Part shown: in pieces, positions 34,488-43,485 of the stretch
Numbering within the stretch: the stretch's first letter is position 1
Layout of the letters: the number at the start of each line of letters is the position of its first letter
NCBI GenBank assembly: GCA_014240065.1
Contig: JAAZXR010000033.1
Coordinates: 295-44,996, forward strand
DNA length: 44,702 nucleotides
Reading direction: 5' to 3'
DNA from: Myxococcales bacterium
GTDB taxonomy: Bacteria; Myxococcota_A; Polyangia; Nannocystales; Nannocystaceae
Position numbers and translations under genes: made by a program
The notes under the pieces: model-generated
Database searches by the model: none
What the model saw: the letters and a program-made list of their open reading frames with translations, nothing else
Told to the model about the DNA's origin: nothing

Positions 34488-37194
34488 CTTCGCCTCCGCC
34501 CGGGGAGCCGGGGGGGGCGTCGGCGGGCGCCTCGCTTGAGGGGATGGCGGCGGTCTCGTCAGGGCTTCGCTCGGTCCTTGACGCGTCTCCGTCGCCGCTC
34601 CGGCCCTCCTCGCTCGTGGCCTCAGCGATCTGAGTCTCGCTGTCTCCGATGATGCGCTCGAGGGCCACGACCTGCTCTTCGTCCCGCATGCGGATGACTC
34701 GCACGCCCTGTGTGTTACGACCTTGTTGGGAGATGCCGTCGGCGGGGGTGCGGATGACTTTGCCGCGATCCGTGACCAGCAGCACCTCATCGTCCGGGGC
34801 GACGATGGACGTGCTCACCACCGCGCCGTTCCTGCTGTTGCACTTGATGGTGATGATGCCCTTGCCGCCGCGGCTTTGGGGGCGATACTCGGTGGCCTCT
34901 GTGCGCTTCCCGTAGCCGTTGGCGCAGATCGTCAGCAACGATCGCTGGCTGTCTTCATCGATCACGATGACCGAGACGACCTCATCGGACGAGCGCAGCG
35001 AGATGCCCTTAACCCCGCGCGCCGTCCGCCCCATGGGTCGAATGTCGGCTTCAGAGAACCGGATGGACATGCCGCCGGCGGTCGCCATGACGATGTGCCG
35101 TTGACCGTCGGTCAGGTGGACGCCCACGAGCTGGTCGTCGTCTTCGACGCGCACCGCGATCAGCCCCGTGGTGCGGATATTCTCGAACTCACGCAAGGAC
35201 GTGCGTTTGACGAACCCTTGCTGGGAGGCGAGCAAAACGAAGTGGTCGTCGTCGATGTCCGCCTCGCGGTAGGGGAGCATGTGGTGGATGGTCTCGCCCT
35301 CTTTGAGTTCGAGGAAGTTGGCCCATGCCTTCGGCTTGTTCCCGCGTTGAACGAGCGGTAACTCGAACACCCGCTTGCGGAAGACCCGGCCAGTGTTGGT
35401 GAAGATCAACACCCAGGCCTTGGCCGAGGCCTCAAACATCTCGACCACGAAATCGTCGTCGTCCCGTCCGCCGCCGCCCTTGATGCCCACGCCGCCGCGC
35501 GCCTGCACGCGGTATTCTGAGGTCGGCAGCCGCTTCACGTAGCCGTGGTGCGTCGCCATGACGATCATGGACTCATCCGCGACCAGGTCGATGGCTTGGA
35601 TCTCGTGCTCCACGTCTACGATTTCAGTCTTGCGAGAGCCGGTGGAGTCCGGCCCGCCGCCGCCGGCGTTGACGCCCTCTGGATCTCCGTAGCCGTAGCG
35701 GATCTCCAAGAGCTCGTCTCGCACGAGGGCGTTGAGGCGAGCGGTGTCGCTCAAGATGCCCTCGAGATAGGTGATCTCTTCGCACAGCGCCTTGAACTCC
35801 GTCTCGATCTTCTCCTGCTCAAGCCCCGTGAGCCGCTGCAGGCGCATGTCGAGGATGGCCTTGGCCTGGCGTTCGCTGAGGTGATATGGCGCCTCGCGCG
35901 CCGCCAGCACCTCGTGTTCGGGTCGATCGCAGCGCTCAAGGAATCCCGCGCAGCCGTGTAGGGGCTCGGCGATCAGGCCAGCGCGCGCGGTCTCGGGGTC
36001 CTTCGAGCCGCGGATGATGGCGATGATTCGATCGATGGCGTCGATGGCGACACCGAGACCTTGCACGATCTCGCGCCGCGCGATGGCCTTGTCGAGCTCA
36101 TAGCGGCTGCGTCGCGTCACCACCTGGCGCCGGTGGTCGAGGAAGGCGCGCAGCGCGTCGATCAAGGTGATCTTTTGCGGGCGCCCGTCGACGATGGCGA
36201 TCATGTTGATGCTGACCGAGGTCTGCAGGTCCGTCATTTTGTAGAGCTGGTTCAGCACCACCTGCGCGGCGGCGTCGCGCTTGGCTTGAATCCAGATTCG
36301 CATGCCCGTGCGGTCGGAATAGTCTTGGATGTCCGAGATGCCCTCAAGTCGTTTTTCACGGACGAGCTGCGCGACGCGCTCGATGAGCCGCGTTTTGTTG
36401 ACCTGGTAGGGAATCTCCGTGACCACGATGGCCTCGCGCCCCTTGGCGTCCTCTTCGATCTCGCAGCGGGCACGCACCGTGACGCTGCCGCGGCTGGTCA
36501 GATAGGCCTGGTGAATTCCTGCGCGACCGAGGATGAGCCCGCGGGTGGGAAAATCGGGCCCCTTGACGAATTGCAGCACGCCGCGCGCGTCGAGGTCGGG
36601 GTCGTCGAGGAGCGCGACGCAGGCGTCCACGACCTCGGTGAGGTTGTGGGGCGGGATATTGGTGGCCATGCCGACCGCAATTCCGACCGCCCCGTTGAGC
36701 AGGAGGTTGGGGACCCGCGTGGGCAAGACGGCGGGTTCTGTCTGCGAGTCGTCGTAGTTGGGGGTGAAGTCGACGGTATTTTTCTCGAGGTCCGCGAGGA
36801 GCTCGCCGGCCATCTTTTGCATGCGCACCTCGGTGTAACGCATGGCGGCGGGGGGATCTCCGTCGATGCTGCCGAAGTTCCCTTGACCGTCCACCAGGGT
36901 GTAGCGCATGGAGAAATCTTGAGCGAGTCGGACGAGCGCGTCGTAGACCGCGGAGTCGCCGTGGGGGTGATACTTGCCGATCACATCACCCACGACACGC
37001 GCAGATTTCTTGTACGCTTGCGTGTGTGTGTTCTTGAGCACGTGCATCGCGTAGAGGATTCTGCGATGCACTGGTTTGAGCCCGTCGCGCACGTCTGGCA
37101 GGGCGCGTGAGATGATGACGCTCATGGCGTAATCCAAGAACGAGTTGCGAAGTTCGTCTTCGATATTGAGGGGGAGTTTGTTGGAATCGACCAT
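34480..37194 (-). CDS. gyrA: DNA gyrase subunit A
   Basis: A 904-residue type-IIA topoisomerase A subunit. Catalytic Tyr120 is in [10 protein letters not shown], and the quinolone-determining region reads [17 protein letters not shown] with Ser81 and Asp85 (the E. coli Ser83 and Asp87 positions), the wild-type residues, so no target-based fluoroquinolone resistance is expected. The GyrA box in the C-terminal barrel is QSRGGKG, a variant of QRRGGKG, which separates it from ParC. An insertion of Gly/Ser residues ([14 protein letters not shown]) and a long acidic tail are present. First gene of the run to hemL, though its start has no strong upstream promoter consensus. Confidence 0.97.
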
Positions 37195-37529
37195 GGACCG
37201 AGCGGCGCTCTGCGCGGGCGAAATATACGCGCATGTTCCCCCGAATTCTACGGTTTCTCGCCGTGTTTTCGGGGAAATTTGGGTTTTTGGAGATCTCGGA
37301 AATTGTGGCGTTTCGTCGGCTCACGACGACCCTATTTCCCTGGAAATATGGGCCCGTGTATGGGCCCTGGCGCGGGCGTGTCGCGGCTCGCTCGTGGGCG
37401 CCCTACGTGCCGCGCAGCGCCTTGTGTTCGGGTGTGAGTTTTCACGGTGAGGGAGGAGGGGCGCGACAGGTCGTGGCCGCGCTGATTCGCGAAAAGCGAG
37501 TTGATTTGCTATGGTGGAGCGAGGTCCAC
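37195..37529. promoter_or_regulatory. Divergent regulatory region between gyrA and HEAT-repeat gene
   Basis: No supported gene lies in this 335-base stretch. Minus-strand -10-like sequences TATATT (37222-37227) and TAGAAT (37245-37250) sit 28 and 51 bases before gyrA, without good -35 boxes. A near-perfect dyad TATTTCC-ct-GGAAATA (37333-37348, flanked by CCC and GGG) could be an operator or hairpin. For the plus-strand gene an extended -10-like TGCTATGGT occurs at 37507-37515. Confidence 0.35.
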
Positions 37530-39080
37530 ATGCGTGCAAAGTCACTGTTCATGAGTTGCGCGCTTGCGCTGTGGAACCTGGGGTGTGGAGGTCTTGGAGA
37601 CAAGACGCACGGGCAGGCAGCCGGGGCCTCGGAGACCTCCGGAGCGCACGCCACGGGAGGCGCCATGTCCTCCGATGACGGGCGCGGTACGGGGGAGGCT
37701 GCGGGCGCGACGGAGGCCGGGTCTGGCGCTGGTGACGAGCACGAATCGCACCGCGAGGGGGCAGGTGGGGCGCTTGCACAAGCGGCGGGTCCGGGCCCGA
37801 TCCCCGCCGACGGCGTGTTGGAAGAGCTGCCCGAAAAGCGTCTCGTCTTGAGGCTTCACCCGGCGGTTCAGCGGAGATTGGCCGGGATGTTGCGGACGCA
37901 ACGGGAGGGAAAATTCCCGCCTGCGGTCCGTGAGGACTCGGAGAACGCGCGCTTGTTTCTCGTGGCGGCGATGAACGAGGAGGCGTCCGACATGTTGCGT
38001 TTGGCGGCCCTCGACGGCATGAGCCGCACGTGGAGCGCGAGCACGTCCTCAGGATCCAAAATGATCCCGGACGAGAATTTCGTCTATGTGGTGCGGCATC
38101 ATCTGCGCGGCGAGAACCCGCGTGTGCTCGCTGCGGCCATCGAGGCCGCCGCCCGGGCGCTGCCCCTCACGCCGATCGACAGGCCCTTGCTGCGAGATCT
38201 CCTCATCCTGGGCTATCGACCCGATCCCGCCACACAGTTCGCTATTTTGGATGCGCTCCCCAACCTCAGTGACTTCATGTCTCAAGACGGAGTGGAGCCG
38301 CTCGTGGTGCGGATGCTCAGCTCGCGTGAGCCGTTTGTGGCCTCCAAGGCCCTGGCGCAGCTCGGCTCCACCGGCAGCGGCATCCAGGATTTGCCCGCGC
38401 TCCAAGAGGCGCTCGCGCGCGCGGTGCGAACGGAGGACCCAGGTGTTCGAGGTCGCGCGATCCGGTTGCTAGCGGGGGTCGCGAATGACCCACATTCGCG
38501 GCAGGCTGCGCGCGATTTGTGCGTCAAGGCGCTCGACGATCCGAGCGGGTTTGTGCGCTCGAGCGCGGCGGTCGGCCTCGGGAATTTGCAGGCCGTCGAC
38601 GCGATTCCCATCCTCGGGAAGCACCTCGATGATGCGTCGTCCGATGTCTACGACCTACGCGGCTGGATGCAGCTCGATGGGACGCCCGGGTTTGTGCATC
38701 ATGACGGATCGATGCTCTCTCGGGTTGATGACGCGGTGCTCGACGCCATGATGCAAGCCTCGTTGCCCTTGGGAGAGGCGGCGTTCAAGCGGCGTAGCCT
38801 GGGTCGAATCACCGGGGTCGAGCTGCTCGATCGACAACGAGCGGACGCCAAGATGTGGATCAAGGAGAGCGCCCCCGCCATCACAGCGTGGGCCGAGCGA
38901 CGCGCCGCGGAAGCGGAGGCGCGCGCGGCGACGGAGGCCCGGGCGGCGACAGAGGCCCCTTCGGGTTCGGCGTCGCCGTCGGGCGCTGCTCCGGCGCATG
39001 GAGCAGGGGCTGCGAAGACGGCGGACGCCAAGGGGCACAAAGGTCCCGACCCGAAGGCGCACGGCGCTCCGAAGCACTAG
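37530..39080 (+). CDS. HEAT-repeat lipoprotein
   Basis: A 516-residue exported protein: signal sequence with lipobox-like NLGC (Cys about residue 19), a low-complexity Gly/Ala/Thr linker, then about 350 residues of paired helices in HEAT-like repeats (for example DPGVRGRAIRLLAGVANDP and DPSGFVRSSAAVGLGNLQAVDAIPILGKHLDD). The C-terminus is an Ala/Glu/His-rich low-complexity tail with (A-A-T-E-A-R)-type repeats. It probably binds another protein or cell-wall component at the periplasmic face. The ATG at 37530 is preceded by GAGG; the frame extends upstream to 37233 but that is AT-rich regulatory sequence. Confidence 0.78.
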   Translation: MRAKSLFMSCALALWNLGCGGLGDKTHGQAAGASETSGAHATGGAMSSDDGRGTGEAAGATEAGSGAGDEHESHREGAGGALAQAAGPGPIPADGVLEELPEKRLVLRLHPAVQRRLAGMLRTQREGKFPPAVREDSENARLFLVAAMNEEASDMLRLAALDGMSRTWSASTSSGSKMIPDENFVYVVRHHLRGENPRVLAAAIEAAARALPLTPIDRPLLRDLLILGYRPDPATQFAILDALPNLSDFMSQDGVEPLVVRMLSSREPFVASKALAQLGSTGSGIQDLPALQEALARAVRTEDPGVRGRAIRLLAGVANDPHSRQAARDLCVKALDDPSGFVRSSAAVGLGNLQAVDAIPILGKHLDDASSDVYDLRGWMQLDGTPGFVHHDGSMLSRVDDAVLDAMMQASLPLGEAAFKRRSLGRITGVELLDRQRADAKMWIKESAPAITAWAERRAAEAEARAATEARAATEAPSGSASPSGAAPAHGAGAAKTADAKGHKGPDPKAHGAPKH

Positions 39081-39087
39081 GCGCAGG

Positions 39088-39936
39088 TCATGTCGGGCTC
39101 GACGCCTGCAACGCGGGGGGCACGGGCGCTCCCACGAGCGCGCAGGCGCCCATGTCGGTCGGGAAGATCTGCTCCACGAGGCGCGCGGCCGCCACTTGGA
39201 TGAGCGGGAAGAACAAGGGCCCGAGCAGCGGCACGGACATGATCACCACGGCGGGCGCGCCGAATCCGATGAGGTGACGGCGGTAGGCCTTGGCCACCGC
39301 CCGCTGCTGGTGGATCGGGAGCGAGAGGCGCGACAGGTAGGGGTCGAGCATCTCCCAGCCCACGATCCAACCCGAGCCGCCGATGCTGATGAGCGGCCCC
39401 AGCACGATCCCGACGCCCGGGATGAACGACAGGCAAAACCCCAGCACCTGGTAGGCCAAGACGCGGGCGAAGCGTCGACCGCCGAGGGCGAGGGAGCGGA
39501 CGAGGCCGTCGCTTGGCGCGGGCTTGAGCAGGTCTGCGCGCGCCGGGTGCATGTGGCGAAGCCCCGCGTAAAACAGACGCTCGCCGAGCAAGGGGAAGGC
39601 CGCGCCCACCACGAACAGACCGGTGACCGGCGCGAGCACCAAGGCCAGCAAGGTGGCGATCACGATGGCGAGCACGTCGAGCACGTGGCGGAGCGACTCG
39701 TCGTCGGGGAGGTGGGTCGCGTAGCGGTTCGACAGCCACTCCACGCCGTGCTGCGCCCCCAGGACAAAGAGCGCCCCGAGGACCAGGCTCACGACCACGA
39801 GGGCCAACGCATAGTGTCCGTAGGCGCCTTTGAGCCCGGGGGTGCCTCGCGCGTGGCGCAATCCTTGGACCAAGCAGCGAAACCCGCGAATGATGGAGGG
39901 CTTGGGAGCGTGGGGGCGTGCGGCGGGCAGGTTCAT
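39088..39936 (-). CDS. EI24/CysZ-like integral membrane protein
   Basis: A 282-residue protein with about six hydrophobic helices, including ALALVVVSLVLGALFVLG, VLAIVIATLLALVLAPVTGLFVVG and LGFCLSFIPGVGIVLGPLISIGG. The pattern LSFIPGVG..GWEMLDPYLSR followed by HLIGFGAPAVVIMSVPLLGPLFFPLIQVAAARLVEQ is the EI24 signature, shared with the sulfate channel CysZ. The C-terminus has a hydrophilic tail. The ATG at 39936 overlaps the stop of the metallo-beta-lactamase gene (ATGA), so translation is coupled. Whether it carries sulfate or has a different function is unknown, as no cys genes are nearby. Confidence 0.82.
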   Translation of the reverse strand: MNLPAARPHAPKPSIIRGFRCLVQGLRHARGTPGLKGAYGHYALALVVVSLVLGALFVLGAQHGVEWLSNRYATHLPDDESLRHVLDVLAIVIATLLALVLAPVTGLFVVGAAFPLLGERLFYAGLRHMHPARADLLKPAPSDGLVRSLALGGRRFARVLAYQVLGFCLSFIPGVGIVLGPLISIGGSGWIVGWEMLDPYLSRLSLPIHQQRAVAKAYRRHLIGFGAPAVVIMSVPLLGPLFFPLIQVAAARLVEQIFPTDMGACALVGAPVPPALQASSPT

Positions 39937-40760
39937 GGGGCGGCTTCGCCCGGTGCGGACGAGGGAGGCACGACGAGGGTATCGCCTGCGGCCGGGCTCG
40001 TCAGCGAAAATGAACGAGCGCCGGCGAGGTCGGTGACGCGCGCGCGGATCGTCTCGCGCAGCCGGGCCTCGTGGTGCAGCACGCACAGCTGGCGGACTTG
40101 GGCGCGCTCGGCGAGCGCGAGCACCTCGTCGAGGCTCACGTGGGCCGGGGGCGTACCTGCCTCGGTGTCTCCGAAGCACTCGTGGACCAAAAGGTCTGCG
40201 CCGCGTGCGAGGGCCTCGGTGCCCGCCGTGGGACGACCGTCGCCGGAGTACATGGCGGACACCCCGTGCCGCGTGATCTTGACGGCGCTGTTCGGCATGC
40301 GGGCGTGATCGGAGGCGGCCACCTCAAGCGTGCCCCCACCCCAGGCGTGGGGCGTCCCCTCGGTGAGCGACACCACCTCGAGTGGGTAGCACTTGCTGGC
40401 CTCGAAGCTCCCCGGGTAGCCGCGCTCGGCGATCTTGAGGGCGCCCGCGGCGGTGGTGCCCGCACCAAAGATTTGCAGCGGCCGTGTGCGCCCCGACAGC
40501 CGCATCCACAACAAAAGCGCGGGCAGCCCGAAGGCGTGGTCGGCGTGCAGGTGCGAGAGGTAGACCCCGTCGAGCAGGTCGGGATCGCGGGTGAGGGCCC
40601 ACAGCGCGTGGGGGACGGCGTAGCCGCAGTCGAGCAGGAGCGTGCGAGCCCCTTGCACCAGCAGGCTCGTGTTGGCCAGGTCCGGGTCGAGCGCCTCGCC
40701 CGTGCCCACGAAGGTCACGCGCAGGCCGGCGTCGGGGCAGGTGAGGTTGGGGGCGGGCAT
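39933..40760 (-). CDS. Metallo-beta-lactamase-fold hydrolase, RNase Z-like
   Basis: A 275-residue zinc hydrolase starting MPAPNLTC. The metal motif is SHLHADHAFGLPALL (His70, His72, Asp74, His75), with further ligands at His152 (SDHARM), Asp174 (YSGDGR) and His229 or His230 (VLHHEAR), a complete two-zinc set. The order matches tRNase Z, but the family's exosite and the HTxxS-type residues are altered, so it may instead be an arylsulfatase- or phosphodiesterase-type relative. Coupled to the EI24 gene by overlap. The frame is open to 41204, but that extension is antisense to the next plus-strand gene. Confidence 0.85.
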   Translation of the reverse strand: MPAPNLTCPDAGLRVTFVGTGEALDPDLANTSLLVQGARTLLLDCGYAVPHALWALTRDPDLLDGVYLSHLHADHAFGLPALLLWMRLSGRTRPLQIFGAGTTAAGALKIAERGYPGSFEASKCYPLEVVSLTEGTPHAWGGGTLEVAASDHARMPNSAVKITRHGVSAMYSGDGRPTAGTEALARGADLLVHECFGDTEAGTPPAHVSLDEVLALAERAQVRQLCVLHHEARLRETIRARVTDLAGARSFSLTSPAAGDTLVVPPSSAPGEAAP

Positions 40761-40902
40761 GGGCTGCGGGTGGTGCGGCGATGCGGCGACACCAAGGCGC
40801 GGCGTTCCGTGAGCGAACCCGGCCGCCGCGCAAGCATACATTGGACCTGGTGACGGTGCGCGCTCGGGAGTACGTGCCGCGCGCCATGGTACGGTCGAAC
40901 AG

Positions 40903-41073
40903 GTGGATGACCCCTCAACGGATCTCGCACGCACAAATACATCAAGTATCAATCTTGCGGTGCGCGATGTGACACGAGAGCCGCTGCCGCGCCATCTGGT
41001 GGGGTTTATCACGAGTGGGTCTGGAATCGTCTCCATCATATTGATGTACCGGTTCTTTAAGCACTTCTTTTGA
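40903..41073 (+). CDS. Paralog A, 5' half: membrane span, ends at TTT TGA C
   Basis: A 56-codon frame from a GTG: an acidic/Thr-rich N-terminus (VDDPSTDLARTNTSSINLAV) then one hydrophobic span HLVGFITSGSGIVSIILMY and a basic/aromatic end RFFKHFF. It stops at TGA (41071-41073). The next frame reads on as paralog A without a gap of more than a codon, and a +1 shift at TTTT (41068-41071) gives the complete two-span topology seen in paralog B. The start is uncertain, as no ribosome site is seen. It may be part of a frameshifted gene or a programmed product. Confidence 0.45.
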   Translation: MDDPSTDLARTNTSSINLAVRDVTREPLPRHLVGFITSGSGIVSIILMYRFFKHFF

Positions 41074-41113
41074 CGCGGGTGCGCACCCGTTCGATCTCGC
41101 GCTCCATGCGACG

Positions 41114-41662
41114 GTGTGCGCGCTCGTGGTTGCCATGCTCTACCGGCGTTTTTCCTTCTTGCGCAGGATGGCGCTGCCTCCCAGATCGCAGGCGGCGCTG
41201 GCATCCCAGGACGGCGGCGCCGAAGAGACGCTGCCGCACGCGCTGCGACCGCTGGCGGCGGACCTGCGTGTGCTCACCGCGAGCTTCGAGTCGCTGCACA
41301 CCACAGGCATCACTAGCTTCGGATCCGCTGTAGATGTGTCTGCGATGCAGTCTGCGGAGCTGGACCTCTGGCAGTGGATGTCGGCGATGGATTCCCTTGA
41401 GGCGCCGGCGAACGCGGTGGCCCTCGATCGCGGAGCCTCGTTGGACACCCTGCGGAGCCTGCTTGCGAAGCACGTTCCCCCCGGAAGCATGACGCAGACC
41501 GCTGGCCTTGCGTTATCGCCGTCCGCGCGTCCAAGCGTTTTTGATCGGTTGCGACCGAATCGTGCAGCCCGCCTCCAGATTGTCCACGTGCGCGCGGTGA
41601 TCATGGAGTTGCGCCGCATCGACGACGCCCTGCACACCGACACCGGTCAGCCCTACCGGTAG
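41114..41662 (+). CDS. Paralog A, 3' half: second span and helical domain
   Basis: A 182-residue frame from a GTG at 41114, following from 41074 if read in the +1 frame. The N-terminus is a hydrophobic span (VCALVVAMLY) with a basic FSFLRRM, like the second span of paralog B. The soluble part matches paralog B over its length: LPHALRPLAADLRVL against LPTALRPIARELTSI, AELDLWQWMSAMDSLEA against LHEFGAWLSRWDALDE, and the end VRAVIMELRRIDDALHTDTGQPYR against LRAVIMELRRLDDALHTGASQLYR. The frame by itself could start at GTG 41114, but has no ribosome site, so it is best read with the 5' half. Confidence 0.6.
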   Translation: MCALVVAMLYRRFSFLRRMALPPRSQAALASQDGGAEETLPHALRPLAADLRVLTASFESLHTTGITSFGSAVDVSAMQSAELDLWQWMSAMDSLEAPANAVALDRGASLDTLRSLLAKHVPPGSMTQTAGLALSPSARPSVFDRLRPNRAARLQIVHVRAVIMELRRIDDALHTDTGQPYR

Positions 41663-41701
41663 CCGGGGGAGCACACATATGGGCGGGCGGCCTTGCCGAG
41701 C

Positions 41702-41711
41702 GGGGGGGGGG
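41702..41711. repeat. G10 homopolymer upstream of paralog B
   Basis: Ten consecutive G bases 124 bases before paralog B. Such tracts slip during replication and also in sequencing; either a phase-variable promoter spacing or a read error is possible. Confidence 0.8.
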
Positions 41712-41760
41712 CGCCCAACGAAGTGTGGCCGAAGCACGTCGGCGACCCCGAGAGGAGGCA

Positions 41761-41808
41761 ATGAACGTCGATTTTGTGTGCGCGGCGCGCACTTGTCTCC
41801 CGGAATAG
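41761..41808 (+). CDS. Possible 15-codon upstream ORF of paralog B
   Basis: AGGAGG (41753-41758) is followed at short distance by ATG (41761) and a 15-codon frame with three Cys or Ala residues (MNVDFVCAARTCLPE), stopping at 41808, 27 bases before paralog B. It has the strongest Shine-Dalgarno sequence nearby. It may be a leader peptide or chance. Confidence 0.25.
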   Translation: MNVDFVCAARTCLPE

Positions 41809-41835
41809 TTCGCGCGAGGTGATGGTAGTAGGGTC

Positions 41836-42660
41836 ATGGTCATGGTCGTGGACGCGCCGGTGCCAACATCCCAATCAACGGGCCTTCGTGCGGCGATGGA
41901 GCCCAAGCCCCGAAAGCCAGAGCTCTCCGTGGCGCTGGTCCAGCGATACCTCCGTACGCGGGCTGGGAAACAGTCGGCTGGCTTGGCCGTGACGCTCGGC
42001 GTGTCGACGGTGGTCACGATGTCTGCATCGAGCTGGGGGTTGGCGGTGGCGATGGGCTGGTCGATGGTCGTCGCCATCGTCGGTACGTCCTTCGAGAATT
42101 ATCGTCGGTTTTTCGCGCTGGACCTACCGGCGCGGAGTCCCGCGGCGCTCGTCGCACCCTCGGACCCGGTGGTGGAGGAGCTCCCCACGGCGCTGCGGCC
42201 GATCGCGCGCGAGCTCACTTCGATCCTCTCGGGGTTGGAGTCGATCTTTGAGGAGACGTTCGCGCTGTTTGTGAGCGAGGAGTCCGGGTCTCCGATGGAC
42301 GAGGTGAACCTGCACGAATTCGGGGCGTGGCTGTCCCGGTGGGACGCGCTCGACGAGGAGGCGCTCGCGGTGGCCCACGCGCGGGGCTTTCGCCTCGACG
42401 AGCTGCGGGGGCTGCTGTCGAGGCAGCTCGCGCTGGAGCCCACGGCGGGCGACGGCATGCGCCTCGCGACGGGGCTTGCGGTCGCGAAGGCCCCGCCCAC
42501 ACAACGCGCGCCCAGGTGGTGGCGACGGGGCGGCTCCGCCGCTCGCAAAGCGAAGCAACAGACGCTCAAGGCCCAGGTCGAGCACCTGCGCGCCGTGATC
42601 ATGGAGCTTCGCCGTCTCGACGATGCGCTCCACACGGGCGCCAGCCAGCTCTACCGATAG
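41836..42660 (+). CDS. Paralog B: two-span membrane protein, unknown family
   Basis: A 274-residue protein with two hydrophobic spans at about residues 48-64 and 66-84, joined by a tight turn, then a soluble cytoplasmic helical domain. It has a Pro/Thr/Ser N-terminus. Characteristic motifs are ELPTALRPIARELTSILSGLES (116-135), GAWLSRWDAL (163-172), FRLDELRGLLSRQLAL (185-200), a basic Arg/Lys-rich loop (QRAPRWWRRGGSAARK), and the C-terminal VEHLRAVIMELRRLDDALHTG ending Tyr-Arg. These recur in paralogs A and D. No enzyme motif is visible; the Trp/Asp motif and basic segment suggest binding of lipid, nucleic acid or protein. The start is ATG with weak AGGG upstream. Confidence 0.7.
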   Translation: MVMVVDAPVPTSQSTGLRAAMEPKPRKPELSVALVQRYLRTRAGKQSAGLAVTLGVSTVVTMSASSWGLAVAMGWSMVVAIVGTSFENYRRFFALDLPARSPAALVAPSDPVVEELPTALRPIARELTSILSGLESIFEETFALFVSEESGSPMDEVNLHEFGAWLSRWDALDEEALAVAHARGFRLDELRGLLSRQLALEPTAGDGMRLATGLAVAKAPPTQRAPRWWRRGGSAARKAKQQTLKAQVEHLRAVIMELRRLDDALHTGASQLYR

Positions 42661-42822
42661 CGAGGTGAGATGCTGGCACGTGGGCTGGGGCTGGGCGGTC
42701 CTGGCGAGGTCCGTGGGCGCGGTGCGCGGGACTCGGATCCCGCCGCGTGCCGCCTCGACGGGTTGAGCGGGGTGGTCGCGGGGTGGCTTGCGCGAGGACC
42801 CTCGGGCTCGCACAATGGGACC

Positions 42823-43485
42823 ATGGGACGACGCGCAGGACCAACTGGAATTTCGACGGGGGTGCTCGGTGGACGCGGCTGGCGCTGGAAGCTGGCCGCC
42901 GTCATCGCGGGGGTGACGCTCACGTGGACCGCCTTTTGCCCTCAGGACTCGCCCGAGGAAGGGGACGCGGTCGAGGCGACCAAGGACCTGGTGAATCGCC
43001 CGTGGCTCAACCGCATGCCGACTGACGAGCGCGACACGATCTTTCATCTCGCGCTGCTCAAACACCCCAAGGGGCGGGTGGGCGCCGCCGGACATTCTTC
43101 GCAGTGGAGGCATCGCATCGAGGTGATGCGCTGGCGGCTCAAGGAGGGCAGGCTCGGCGTTCGGTTCCCCCAAGACGGCGCGAAAGGTGAGCTTGGTGTG
43201 AAGACGTGGAAGTGTGGGGGAGAGGCGCCCGCGCCGTTCGATTTGTGCCTTGAGATCTCCAACGACGATCGCGCCATGACCTTGTACAGCCGCGAGGACT
43301 GGGAGATTCGCGTGGATCCCAAGTCCGGTGCGCTCGCAGCCCCTGCATCGCCCGCGTTGCTTCCTGCCCACGCGGCGTTCGACATGGCGGACGTGGTGCC
43401 CCTGCTCGGCGCGCCGATTTCCGCAGCATCCCGGCAGGCCTCCGCGCCCGATGCGTTGGTACGACTGCTCGACGGCGCTCGATGA
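42823..43485 (+). CDS. Membrane-anchored beta-rich protein C in the paralog cluster
   Basis: A 220-residue protein from the ATG at 42823: a basic Gly/Arg N-terminus, one hydrophobic span (LAAVIAGVTLTWTAFC, about residues 24-39, possibly a signal anchor or lipobox-like AFC), and a soluble domain of beta pattern (HRIEVMRWRLKEGRLGVRFPQ, WKCGGEAPAPFDLCLEIS, MTLYSREDWEIRVDP) with a likely Cys pair. It has no clear similarity to the paralogs, but its stop overlaps the start of paralog D (ATGA), so it belongs to the same transcript. A calycin-like fold is possible. The frame is open from 42670, but the extra stretch is Gly/Arg-rich and unlikely. Confidence 0.65.
   Translation: MGRRAGPTGISTGVLGGRGWRWKLAAVIAGVTLTWTAFCPQDSPEEGDAVEATKDLVNRPWLNRMPTDERDTIFHLALLKHPKGRVGAAGHSSQWRHRIEVMRWRLKEGRLGVRFPQDGAKGELGVKTWKCGGEAPAPFDLCLEISNDDRAMTLYSREDWEIRVDPKSGALAAPASPALLPAHAAFDMADVVPLLGAPISAASRQASAPDALVRLLDGAR

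Noticed and set aside
38998-40308. Plus-strand open frame of 436 codons
   Set aside because: Antisense to the EI24 and metallo-beta-lactamase genes, both well supported.
40781-40972. Plus-strand 63-codon frame starting near 40781
   Set aside because: Arg/His-rich in a different frame from the span HLVGFITSGSGIVSIILMY; the overlapping frame has the membrane span.
42124-43371. Minus-strand open frame of 415 codons over the paralog cluster
   Set aside because: Antisense of paralog B and gene C; Arg/His-rich and no motif, and the plus-strand reading has the shared paralog motifs.
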